From JANXMY01 sp965246745 (GTDB lineage: Bacteria; Armatimonadota; Armatimonadia; Armatimonadales; Capsulimonadaceae), in assembly GCA_965246745.1 (NCBI GenBank), contig OZ251980.1:186001-250000 (forward strand): a DNA stretch of 64,000 nt, read 5' to 3'. The notes under the pieces were generated by a model, which worked only from the letters and a program-made list of their open reading frames with translations, did not search any database and was not told where the DNA came from. Each line of letters begins with the position of its first letter. Positions within the stretch are counted from its first letter, which is position 1. Positions 24,550 through 31,898 of this stretch are shown one piece after another. Both the position numbers and the translations under genes were made by a program.

Positions 24550-24575
24550 GCCGAGGATTGCTCCCCGGCTTTTTT
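24550..24575. terminator. Bidirectional intrinsic terminator between the sigma genes
   Basis: The hairpin GCCGAGGATTGCTCCCCGGC (24550-24569) is followed by T6 on the plus strand; on the minus strand it is followed by TTTCTTTT, after the stop of the 26.1-kb sigma gene. It is nearly the same hairpin as at 22803-22831. Confidence 0.8.
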
Positions 24576-24585
24576 GGGTCTACGG

Positions 24586-26121
24586 CTACTGCACGGGAGG
24601 CAGTGTAAACGTACTGTCTGGAATTGGCAGGTTAAGGCGCTCGTTAGTCAAATTCTGCTCGTCGTGGCTTTTCATCGTCGGAAAGTTGGTCGTTTTACCG
24701 GCGATTGTGACCGTATGCTCCTCCACTTCGTAATCCTCCACGGCGCGGCGCAGCAAAAATGTCTTTTCGTCAATCCACAATGACTGCGTTACGGCAGAAA
24801 GAGGAGCATGCATGGTCAAAACGTAGTACAATCGTCCTTCTACAGTTTCCTTCCGCATTTTGGGATTGCTTGAGACAGCATCGGCCCTCAGTGGGTCCCC
24901 CCACTTCGTGCCAAGCAATAGAGCCGGGATTGTTGTTGCGGCATTGGCCGCAACCCCAGTGGCGCTGCCGATGGCTGTTTCCGGGTCTTTCTCTGTTTTC
25001 CAACGACGATCGCCTCCAAATCTCGCCTCGGTCCCGATGCCGTCTGAAATGTAGGCAAAAGCATCTCCGGTTATATCTTTGCCTTCCACATGGATTTTTG
25101 CGGGTCTGACAAACAGGATTGTTGCCGAGGTGTGAGTGCGAAAAGGCTTCAAGTCCGTGCTGGTGAGGGAGCTTGAATCCACTGTCGCAGTCACTTCATA
25201 TGAGTGCAGCTTCTTGTATGCGGACCGGCAGCGTTCAGCGACTTGTGCAGGGGTCAAACCTTTGTCGGCAGTTTGCTGGGATACAGAAACAGCCTTGCTC
25301 GCGGGATGAGCAATCCCACGGGTGACCGTATAAGCGCTGCCGACAAGAAGTACAGCAGCGATACCTGCGGCGAGTTTGCATTGTGCGAGCTTCATGGCTT
25401 TGAGTGTTCCTTCCGAGAATTGATAAGCGTGCGAGCCGGTGAGGGCGGCGGGCGCGTGTCCGGCGCGGACACTGTGGGTCAAATTAGCGATGCTTGCCTG
25501 GCAATCAACGGGCGCGGCTTTGGCGGCGTGGGCCGTCAGCAGGGCCGGCAAGGCGAGGGCTGGGACAATAATGCCGTTTTTGGAAAAGAACCGGCGCATC
25601 TTTTCTAACGACCGGGTGACGCGCTTGCGGGCGGCGTCTTCGGATAGACCCAAAGATGCGCCAACTTCGGCGAAGCTGGCGCCCTGAAAGAAGCGCAGCA
25701 GGACGCACTCGCGCTCCCCGGCTTTGAGGGCGGCAAGCGATTGGTTCAAGAGCGGCTCGATTTCGGCCCACTGTTCGTCTTCAGTTTCTGTCTGCTGCTC
25801 CATGAGCGCCTCCGCCGCTTTCTGTTCGTAAGCCGCCCGCCGCTGGGCGGTGAGACGTGCGTTTTTGGCGGCGAACCGGGCCGTTTGGAACAGCCAGCCG
25901 GACAGGACGACGTTGCGGCCTAAACCCGGCGCTTTGCGGGCGAGAATGAGAAAGACGGCCTGGGTGACATCTTCGGCGGCGTCTGAGTCGCCCATCTCGC
26001 GGCGGCAGACGGCGTAGACAAGATTGAGGTAACGGGCAGTCAGCGCGGCGAACGCTTCCTGGGAGTTGTCCCGGACGAAGCGTTGCAGCAACTGTTTATC
26101 TTCCAGAGGGCGGTCTTCCAT
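24586..26121 (-). CDS. ECF-type sigma factor fused to a transmembrane and lipoprotein-carrier-like domain
   Basis: The 511-residue protein has sigma region 2 (ARYLNLVYAVCRREMGDSD, EDVTQAVFLILARKAPGL) and region 4 (LRFFQGASFAEVGASLGLSE) within residues 10-190. A transmembrane segment (CKLAAGIAAVLLVGSAYTV) follows near residue 275. The C-terminal 230 residues start with TPAQVAERCRSAYKKLHSYEV, as in DUF2092/LolA-like domains that hold hydrophobic ligands. AAAGGAG lies about 12 nt before the ATG. It shares the linker (AGHAPAAL, GSxAYQ, EGxLKAMK) with the neighbouring sigma gene but has an unrelated tail, implying duplication followed by domain swapping. Confidence 0.88.
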   Translation of the reverse strand: MEDRPLEDKQLLQRFVRDNSQEAFAALTARYLNLVYAVCRREMGDSDAAEDVTQAVFLILARKAPGLGRNVVLSGWLFQTARFAAKNARLTAQRRAAYEQKAAEALMEQQTETEDEQWAEIEPLLNQSLAALKAGERECVLLRFFQGASFAEVGASLGLSEDAARKRVTRSLEKMRRFFSKNGIIVPALALPALLTAHAAKAAPVDCQASIANLTHSVRAGHAPAALTGSHAYQFSEGTLKAMKLAQCKLAAGIAAVLLVGSAYTVTRGIAHPASKAVSVSQQTADKGLTPAQVAERCRSAYKKLHSYEVTATVDSSSLTSTDLKPFRTHTSATILFVRPAKIHVEGKDITGDAFAYISDGIGTEARFGGDRRWKTEKDPETAIGSATGVAANAATTIPALLLGTKWGDPLRADAVSSNPKMRKETVEGRLYYVLTMHAPLSAVTQSLWIDEKTFLLRRAVEDYEVEEHTVTIAGKTTNFPTMKSHDEQNLTNERLNLPIPDSTFTLPPVQ

Positions 26122-26211
26122 CGGTGCTTGCGGCTCCTTTCACCCTATTATCTACGCCCGGACGGAAAAGCGGACAAAACGCCGAAAAAATCTTTCGGGG
26201 GCGGCTTGGGG

Positions 26212-26217
26212 TATACT
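26212..26217 (+). promoter_or_regulatory. Putative -10 (TATACT) for dnaX, leaderless arrangement
   Basis: TATACT ends 8 nt before the ATG at 26226. GGAG at 26221-26224 is only 1 nt from the ATG, too close to be a normal ribosome-binding site. Confidence 0.5.
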
Positions 26218-26225
26218 AATGGAGT

Positions 26226-28202
26226 ATGGCTTATATCTCTTTGTACCGCAAATACCGGCCGCAGACGTTTGAAGATGTTGTCGGGCAGGAGCATGTCACG
26301 ACCACGCTGCGGAACGCGATCTCCGCCGGGCGGGTGGCGAGCGGCTACTTGTTTACGGGCACGCGCGGGACGGCGAAAACGACCTGTGCGCGGATACTCG
26401 CGAAAGCGCTGAACTGCATCGGGCCGGACGGGACCCTGACCGGGCCGACGCCGGAGCCGTGCGGGGTGTGCGGGCCGTGCAAGTCTATCGCGTCGTCGTC
26501 GTTTGTGGACGTGCTGGAAATGGATGCGGCGTCGCACGGCAAAGTGGACGATGTGCGCGATTTGGTGGCGTCTATCAAGTTTCCGCCGATGGAAGGGCGC
26601 TACAAAGTCTATATCATTGACGAAGCGCACCAATTATCGCGCGATGCGATGGATGCGTTTCTGAAGACGCTGGAAGAGCCGCCGGACCGGGTGGTGTTTG
26701 TGCTGGCGACCACCGAGCTGGAAAAGCTGCCGATTACGATTGCGTCCCGCTGCCAGGTGTACGAGTTCAAGCGCGGCTCGGTCGCGCAGATTTCGGCCCG
26801 CCTCAACGATGTGCTGGATGCCGAGGGCGTGAAGGCCGATGCGCCTGCCGTGACGCTGATTGCCCGCGCCGCCGACGGCTCGTATCGCGACTCGCTGTCG
26901 CTGCTCGAACAAGTCCTGGCGTATCAGCGGGTGCATGTCACGGCTAAAGATGTCACGGTCGTCTTAGGCACGATTGACGAAGATGTCCTGCGTCAAGTGG
27001 TGGATTTGGTAGCCGACTCCGACGCCGCCGGGGCGTTCGGGCTGGCGGGAACGGTGCTCGAAAGCGGCAAAGATGTCCGGCAGTTCATTCGGAGCCTGGC
27101 GGACCGCTTTCGGGACATGCTGTTTGTCGGGGTCGGGGCCGTGCCGGCATCGGCCGGCGATTTGGACGATAGCGCGGCTTTAAGAACCCAGGCGTCGCGC
27201 TTCGCCCCCGCCGATTTATTGAAAGCCTTAGAAGTCTTGACGGCGGCGGAAGGGGAAACCAAGCGCTCCAATCAGCACCGCTTGATTCTCGAGATGTCGC
27301 TGCTGAAGCTGATGCGCCTGCCGTCGGTCCCCCCCGCCCCCAATACTGCGGGAGTCAGAGAGGACAGCGTAGGGGCGCTGCTTGCCGCGTCCCCTCCCCT
27401 TGCCGCGCCTCCCCCCCTTGCCGCGCCGCCTCCCCCCGCCGCGCCTGTTGTTACTGCCGCGCCGCTTGCGCCTCCCCCGGCCCCCAAGCCGGAACCTGCC
27501 GTGCCGTATGAGATGCCGCCGCCGCTGGCCGACACTGATTTATCGGACCTTGCAGACACCGATTCGGCGGACGGCGAGGACGACGGGGCCGCCTATGCGC
27601 TGATGCCCGGCGACGAATACCTCGACGACCTGCCGAGCGTGATTGTGACCTCGGAAGACGACCGTGAGCCGGCCGACGCGCCGCCGCCGGAAGAACCCGA
27701 CACCGAAACGGGCGACCTGCTGCAAGTGCAGCAAGTGGCTTTTGAAGCGCCGCCTCCCGCCCCGGTCCGGCCCGCGCAAGCGCCCGACGCCCCGCCGGAG
27801 CTTTTGCGCCTGCAAAAATCGTGGCAGGAAGTTCTCAACCTGGTCGGCAGCCGCAGCCCGGTCGGCGTGCAGGATGTCAAAGCCGCCCGGCCGGTCGCCA
27901 TTCACGACCACGCCGTCATTTTGGAGTTCGACAACCAGTTTTCGTTTGACCGGGTCCAAAGCAAGGAAAAAGGCCGGAAGATGGTGGAGGAAATCATCAA
28001 CCGGACCCTCGGCGCAGGCCCCGAGACATACAAAGTCAAATGCGTCATGCAGGGTCAGACCCTGCTGGCCCGCAACGGGTCCCCTGCCCCGCCGCCGAAG
28101 CCGCAGGAACCGGCGGCCGCCACCCCCGACGCGCACGGTCCGTTTGTGGACGAAGTGATTGCCGTGTTCGGCGGGCGCGTGCTGGACGACGATCCCGAAT
28201 AG
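26226..28202 (+). CDS. dnaX: DNA polymerase III subunit tau/gamma
   Basis: This is the clamp-loader ATPase of the replicative polymerase. The N-terminus YRKYRPQTFEDVVGQ is diagnostic. The P-loop reads GTRGTAKTT, with Ala where most DnaX have Gly. The zinc site CGVCGPC, YIIDEAHQLS (Walker B), LEEPP and SRC (sensor/arginine finger) follow. A Pro/Ala-rich linker (residues about 375-430) and an acidic stretch lead to a C-terminal tau-like domain (LLRLQKSWQEVLNLV to about 610). The 658-residue length suits a full tau. It is followed by ybaB and recR, a common order. Confidence 0.95.
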   Translation: MAYISLYRKYRPQTFEDVVGQEHVTTTLRNAISAGRVASGYLFTGTRGTAKTTCARILAKALNCIGPDGTLTGPTPEPCGVCGPCKSIASSSFVDVLEMDAASHGKVDDVRDLVASIKFPPMEGRYKVYIIDEAHQLSRDAMDAFLKTLEEPPDRVVFVLATTELEKLPITIASRCQVYEFKRGSVAQISARLNDVLDAEGVKADAPAVTLIARAADGSYRDSLSLLEQVLAYQRVHVTAKDVTVVLGTIDEDVLRQVVDLVADSDAAGAFGLAGTVLESGKDVRQFIRSLADRFRDMLFVGVGAVPASAGDLDDSAALRTQASRFAPADLLKALEVLTAAEGETKRSNQHRLILEMSLLKLMRLPSVPPAPNTAGVREDSVGALLAASPPLAAPPPLAAPPPPAAPVVTAAPLAPPPAPKPEPAVPYEMPPPLADTDLSDLADTDSADGEDDGAAYALMPGDEYLDDLPSVIVTSEDDREPADAPPPEEPDTETGDLLQVQQVAFEAPPPAPVRPAQAPDAPPELLRLQKSWQEVLNLVGSRSPVGVQDVKAARPVAIHDHAVILEFDNQFSFDRVQSKEKGRKMVEEIINRTLGAGPETYKVKCVMQGQTLLARNGSPAPPPKPQEPAAATPDAHGPFVDEVIAVFGGRVLDDDPE

Positions 28203-28233
28203 CACTTGAAACTCATGGTAAAGGACAAACAAA

Positions 28234-28578
28234 ATGGCAAACCCGTTCGGAAAAGCCGGTCTCGGCGATTTGATGAAGCAGGCGCAAAAGGCGATGGAAG
28301 AAGCCGCGCGAGTGGAAGCGGAACTTGATGAAGCGCGGGTCGAGGGCCAAAGCGGCGGCGGCCTGGTCCGGGTGACCGCGACCGGCAAAGCCGAGGTTCT
28401 CACCATCAAAATCGCCAAAGAAGTGGTAGACCCTGCCGATGTCGAGTCGCTGGAAGATTTGGTGACGCTGGCCGTCCGCGAAGCCGTGGACAAGGCGAAC
28501 GCGATGCGCGAGGAGCGCCTCAAAAGCGTCATGCCCCCCGGCATGGTCAGCGGCACCGGCCTCGGCGGGATGTTTTAG
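28234..28578 (+). CDS. ybaB: YbaB/EbfC family nucleoid-associated protein
   Basis: The 114-residue protein is a small DNA-binding dimer of the EbfC family. The start MANPFGKAGLGDLMKQAQKA, then GGGLVRVTATGKAEVLTIKI and LVTLAVREAVDKAN are the family landmarks. AAAGGA lies about 9 nt before the ATG. It lies between dnaX and recR, the usual conserved cluster, and is probably co-transcribed with dnaX. Confidence 0.93.
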   Translation: MANPFGKAGLGDLMKQAQKAMEEAARVEAELDEARVEGQSGGGLVRVTATGKAEVLTIKIAKEVVDPADVESLEDLVTLAVREAVDKANAMREERLKSVMPPGMVSGTGLGGMF

Positions 28579-28623
28579 GGGCGACAAGCAGAGCACAACA
28601 AGCAGAGCACACAAAGAAGGGCA

Positions 28624-28729
28624 AACCCGCCGCAGGGGGCGAACACATTGCAGAAGGGCGAACACAAGGTTCGCCCCTGCGGGCCAAAATGTAGGGCGCG
28701 AACCTTGTGTTCGCCCCCTGCGGCGGGTT
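28624..28729. repeat. Nested palindrome with 24-bp perfect arms, GGGCGAACACAAGG family
   Basis: Arms 28624-28647 and 28706-28729 are perfect reverse complements. The centre contains GGGCGAACACAAGGTTCGCC and a near complement of it. The motif recurs at 61309-61392. Two copies of CAAGCAGAGCACA (28586-28612) precede it. The element fills most of the ybaB-recR gap. Confidence 0.9.
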
Positions 28730-28756
28730 CGCAATTGATCGGGTCACGCAACATTT

Positions 28757-29365
28757 ATGGCTGTTTATTATCCTAAGCCGCTGGCCCGACTGGTCGGCGA
28801 ATTCGAAAAGCTGCCGGGCATCGGCCCGAAAAGCGCCCAGCGGCTGGCGTTCCATGTGATGCGCCTGCCGGAAGAAGAAGCGCGGGCGCTGGCCGACGCC
28901 CTTGTCACCATCAAAAGCAGCATCAAGTTCTGCAAAATTTGCCACAACTACTCGGAAGGCGATGTGTGCGACATCTGCGCGGACCCGCGCCGGGACCAGG
29001 CCAAAATCTGCGTCGTCGCCGAACCGCGCGATTTGATTGCGATGGAGAAAACCGGCGAGTTCAAGGGCGTGTACCACGTATTGCAGGGCGTCATCTCGCC
29101 GATGGACGGGGTCGGCCCGGACAAACTTCAGATACGGGACTTGCAGCAGCGGGTCGCGGACGGCGACCCGAAAGTGGAAGAAATCGTGCTGGCGACCAAC
29201 CCCACGGTCGAAGGCGACACCACTTCGCTGTACGTCGCGGGCCTCCTGAAGCCGTTCGGCGTCCGCGTCACCCGCATCGCCCACGGCATGCCCGTCGGCG
29301 GCGATTTGGATTACGCCGACCAAGCGACGCTCATTCAAGCCTACGAGTACCGGCGGGAGCTGTGA
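28757..29365 (+). CDS. recR: Recombination mediator protein RecR
   Basis: RecR acts with RecO and RecF to load RecA at gaps. The 202-residue protein has the helix-hairpin-helix start (LPGIGPKSAQRLAFH), a zinc finger C-x2-C then C-x2-C (CKICHNYSEGDVCDIC), a Toprim domain (ICVVAEPRDLIAME, EEIVLATNPTVEGDTT) and the C-terminal GMPVGGDLDYADQATL, which covers the Walker-B-like segment. Length is canonical. No ribosome-binding site is obvious. It is separated from ybaB by the palindrome at 28624-28729. Confidence 0.96.
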   Translation: MAVYYPKPLARLVGEFEKLPGIGPKSAQRLAFHVMRLPEEEARALADALVTIKSSIKFCKICHNYSEGDVCDICADPRRDQAKICVVAEPRDLIAMEKTGEFKGVYHVLQGVISPMDGVGPDKLQIRDLQQRVADGDPKVEEIVLATNPTVEGDTTSLYVAGLLKPFGVRVTRIAHGMPVGGDLDYADQATLIQAYEYRREL

Positions 29366-29382
29366 GGTGAGAAGAGCAAAAG

Positions 29383-29527
29383 ATGAGCGAGGGAATAAAT
29401 TCCTCTCGCTGCGGATAAACGTCCTGCGGACGAAAGAGCCGCATGCATCCAGCTTCTGGTCGTCCGAAGGACGTATTTTATGCAGCGAGAGGAATTTATT
29501 CCCTCGCTCATTTATTCCCTCGCTCAT
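29383..29527. repeat. Nested palindrome with 30-bp perfect arms plus tandem copy
   Basis: Arms 29383-29412 and 29482-29511 are perfect reverse complements. Inner arms 29419-29433 and 29460-29474 match 14 of 15 and carry the GTCC(T/G)CGGAC-type core. The right arm's last 15-16 bases (TTATTCCCTCGCTCAT) are repeated in tandem to 29527. It is the same family as 9727-9855, with paired base changes. Confidence 0.92.
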
Positions 29528-30163
29528 TTACTCCCGTATCGTCTGCTCATACTCCAGCCGCCCCAAGTAAATCAGCCCTGCCAAATCTTCCACGCCGTCC
29601 GGCAAATTCTTTTCCACCACGCGGCGCGTTTCGGCAAGCGTCGCGTCGTCTGCCGCCCCCAAGACGCGTGACAGGTCGCCGATGTCTATAGCGCGTCCGG
29701 CCCGCATCTTCATCAGCACCAGGTAGGGCAGCGAAATGACGGGCAGGCCGTTCGGCGCAGAGGCCGGACTTGCGATGGCCTCTGCGGCCCATGCTGCGTC
29801 TTCTTCCAGGACATCCAAAGCCATTCCGTCCGGCAGTCTCCAATGACTGCCGCCGATAGATAAATTACCGAGTTTTTGACAACCGCCGCCGGTCAAATTA
29901 ACAGCTAAGTCCTCTGCATTCTTGGCTTCAATAAGTATGTCTAAGTCGTCGGTGACGCGCTCTGGGGCGTAAAGGCGGGTGGCAACGCCGCCAATGACGA
30001 CGAATGGGACTTTTGTAATGGTGCGGAGGTCAAACACGGGGCGTCTCCAAGTTCTAGCCCAGAGGGTTTCCGGGCCGCTGCCGCTGCCGGGGCGGACACG
30101 CTTCTTTGCCATCTGAATATAGAAATGCCGGCGTACTGCCGGATCGTGCAGGTCAAGCGCCAT
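29528..30163 (-). CDS. Nucleotidyltransferase-like protein (AbiEii/MNT-like)
   Basis: The 211-residue protein contains VVIGGVATRLYAPERVTDDL followed by DIL, the GG...(D/E)xD pattern of minimal nucleotidyltransferases such as AbiEii toxins and MNT-type antitoxins. A conserved later segment (LPVISLPYLVLMKMRAGRAID) resembles the C-terminal helix region of that group. No partner toxin or antitoxin gene is adjacent, so a toxin-antitoxin role is not supported. Its start overlaps the end of the SanA-like gene by 11 bases, implying one transcript. The stop falls in the tail of the palindrome. Confidence 0.65.
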   Translation of the reverse strand: MALDLHDPAVRRHFYIQMAKKRVRPGSGSGPETLWARTWRRPVFDLRTITKVPFVVIGGVATRLYAPERVTDDLDILIEAKNAEDLAVNLTGGGCQKLGNLSIGGSHWRLPDGMALDVLEEDAAWAAEAIASPASAPNGLPVISLPYLVLMKMRAGRAIDIGDLSRVLGAADDATLAETRRVVEKNLPDGVEDLAGLIYLGRLEYEQTIRE

Positions 30164-30827
30164 GAGGAGCCTCGCTTCGTGGAAAGAGTGTTTCGGGTTT
30201 ACCCAGGAACTTCGGGCGCGGGCGGATCACGACGGCCTGCACCCAGGCGACTTCGACGGCGGCGATTTCTCTTAAATCAAAGCTCCACTGGCCGACATAG
30301 GAACGTTTGGCGGCGTCCACGCCGACGGCGTCGCCGATGCCGAGGCGGCGGGCGAGGAACAGGGCGCGGGGCAGGTGGTAGCGCTGGGTGACAAGCAGCG
30401 CCGACGAGACGCCGAACACGGCGCGGGCGCGGTACACGCTGTCGTAGGTGCGGAAGCCCGCATAGTCGCAGGCGATGTCGCGGGCGGGGACTCCTTCAGC
30501 TATCGCCTGCTCTTTCATCGCTTGCGGCTCGTTGTAGCCGTCGCGCGAGTTGTCCCCGGTCATCAAGAGCTTTCGGACTTTGCCGGCTTTGTAGAGTTCT
30601 ACCCCCGTCGTCACGCGGTCTTGGAGCACATCGCCCGCTGCGCCGAAGACGAGGGCGACGGGGCGGCTTGGCGCGTCGGCGACGCTGCCGCAGATAAACG
30701 CGCGGGAGCGCTGAACATCGGCGTAGATCAGCCCGAGCGCGAGAAGAACAAAAGCGGCGAAAATCCAGACGCCCCGGCGGCGGCGCTTCTGCTTGGGGGA
30801 GAAAATCTGCTTCGGAATACGGCGCAT
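30153..30827 (-). CDS. SanA/YdcF family (DUF218) membrane protein
   Basis: The 224-residue protein begins MRRIPKQIFSPKQKRRRRGV, a very basic leader before one transmembrane helix (residues 21-39). The DUF218 landmarks are GAAGDVLQDRV, LLMTGDNSRDGYNEPQAMK, DYAGFRTYDSVYRAR and LLVTQRYHLPRALFLARRLG. SanA in enterobacteria affects envelope permeability and vancomycin sensitivity; the biochemical activity is uncertain. The frame stays open far upstream, but that part is antisense to pdxS. The gene is divergent from pdxS. Confidence 0.85.
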   Translation of the reverse strand: MRRIPKQIFSPKQKRRRRGVWIFAAFVLLALGLIYADVQRSRAFICGSVADAPSRPVALVFGAAGDVLQDRVTTGVELYKAGKVRKLLMTGDNSRDGYNEPQAMKEQAIAEGVPARDIACDYAGFRTYDSVYRARAVFGVSSALLVTQRYHLPRALFLARRLGIGDAVGVDAAKRSYVGQWSFDLREIAAVEVAWVQAVVIRPRPKFLGKPETLFPRSEAPHGA

Positions 30828-30936
30828 GCCTGGTTGTTCGCCCCGCTGTATGCTAAGTCCTGCTTGCGTCCCGGCGCGAATTTCGGGTAAACTTAAGGTC
30901 AGCGTAACGTGCGTGACTTTTAGAAGGACGGCAGAG

Positions 30937-31827
30937 ATGATAACGGAGCAGAAATCTACCTGGCAGACCAAAGTGGGCCTGGCCGAAATGCTGAAAGGCG
31001 GCGTCATCATGGACGTCATCAACCCCGAGCAGGCGATCATCGCCGAGGAAGCCGGGGCGGTGGCGGTGATGGCTTTGGAGCGTGTCCCGGCGGACATCCG
31101 GCGCGAAGGCGGGGTGGCGCGGATGTCCGACCCGAAGATGATCAAAGAGATCATGGACGTGGTCACGATCCCCGTGATGGCAAAAGCGCGGATCGGGCAC
31201 TTCGCCGAAGCGCAGATTTTGCAGGCGCTGGGCGTGGACTTTATTGACGAGTCTGAAGTCTTGACCCCTGCCGACGATGCGTTCCATATCAACAAGCACG
31301 ACTTCCGGGTTCCGTTTGTCTGCGGCTGCCGCGACCTCGGGGAAGCGCTTCGAAGAATTGGCGAAGGCGCGGCGCTGATCCGCACCAAAGGCGAAGCCGG
31401 CTCGGGGAACGTGGTCGAGGCCGTCCGCCACATGCGGACGCTGCTGCGCGACATCCGGCGCATCCAAGCGCTGCCGCTGGAAGAGCTGATGACCGAAGCC
31501 AAAAACCTGGGCGCTCCCTATGAATTGGTGCTGGACGTGCATCGCACCGGAAAGCTGCCGGTGCCGAACTTCAGCGCGGGCGGGATTGCGACCCCCGCCG
31601 ACGCCGCCCTGATGCGGCAGATCGGGGCCGAGACGGTCTTTGTCGGCTCCGGCATCTTCAAGTCGGGCGACCCGAAGCGCCGGGCGAAGGCGATTGTGGA
31701 CGCCAACACGCACTTCGACAACCCGGAGATTTTGGCCGAAGTGTCGTCGGACATCGGCGAGCCGATGGTCGGCATCAACATCAGCACCCTGCCCAAAGAA
31801 GAGCTGATGGCAAGCCGAGGCTGGTAG
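30937..31827 (+). CDS. pdxS: Pyridoxal 5'-phosphate synthase subunit PdxS
   Basis: PdxS makes PLP from ribose 5-phosphate, glyceraldehyde 3-phosphate and ammonia from PdxT. The 296-residue TIM barrel shows Asp26 (VIMDV), the Schiff-base Lys83 (VMAKARIGH) and Lys151 (IRTKGEAGSG), plus a GGIATPADAA phosphate-binding loop. I chose the ATG at 30937 (AGAAGGA about 9 nt upstream). No pdxT is adjacent, so the glutaminase must be elsewhere. A GC-rich hairpin follows the gene. Confidence 0.96.
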   Translation: MITEQKSTWQTKVGLAEMLKGGVIMDVINPEQAIIAEEAGAVAVMALERVPADIRREGGVARMSDPKMIKEIMDVVTIPVMAKARIGHFAEAQILQALGVDFIDESEVLTPADDAFHINKHDFRVPFVCGCRDLGEALRRIGEGAALIRTKGEAGSGNVVEAVRHMRTLLRDIRRIQALPLEELMTEAKNLGAPYELVLDVHRTGKLPVPNFSAGGIATPADAALMRQIGAETVFVGSGIFKSGDPKRRAKAIVDANTHFDNPEILAEVSSDIGEPMVGINISTLPKEELMASRGW

Positions 31828-31840
31828 CCGGCGGCAAAGC

Positions 31841-31864
31841 GCGGCGGCCCATCGGGGCCGCCGC
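31841..31864 (+). terminator. Probable terminator after pdxS
   Basis: GCGGCGGCCC, loop ATCG, GGGCCGCCGC forms a 10-bp stem followed by a weak T-rich tract (TTCTCTCT). Confidence 0.6.
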
Positions 31865-31898
31865 TTCTCTCTGTGTCAAGTCAGGACTTTCTTTGCCC

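Noticed and set aside
29528..30827. Toxin-antitoxin pair (nucleotidyltransferase-like plus neighbour)
   Set aside because: The neighbour is a SanA-like membrane protein, not a HEPN, AbiEi or other known partner.
30828..31502. Upstream extension of the SanA-like gene
   Set aside because: The extra 225 codons are antisense to pdxS, and the protein family starts with the basic leader and transmembrane helix at 30827.
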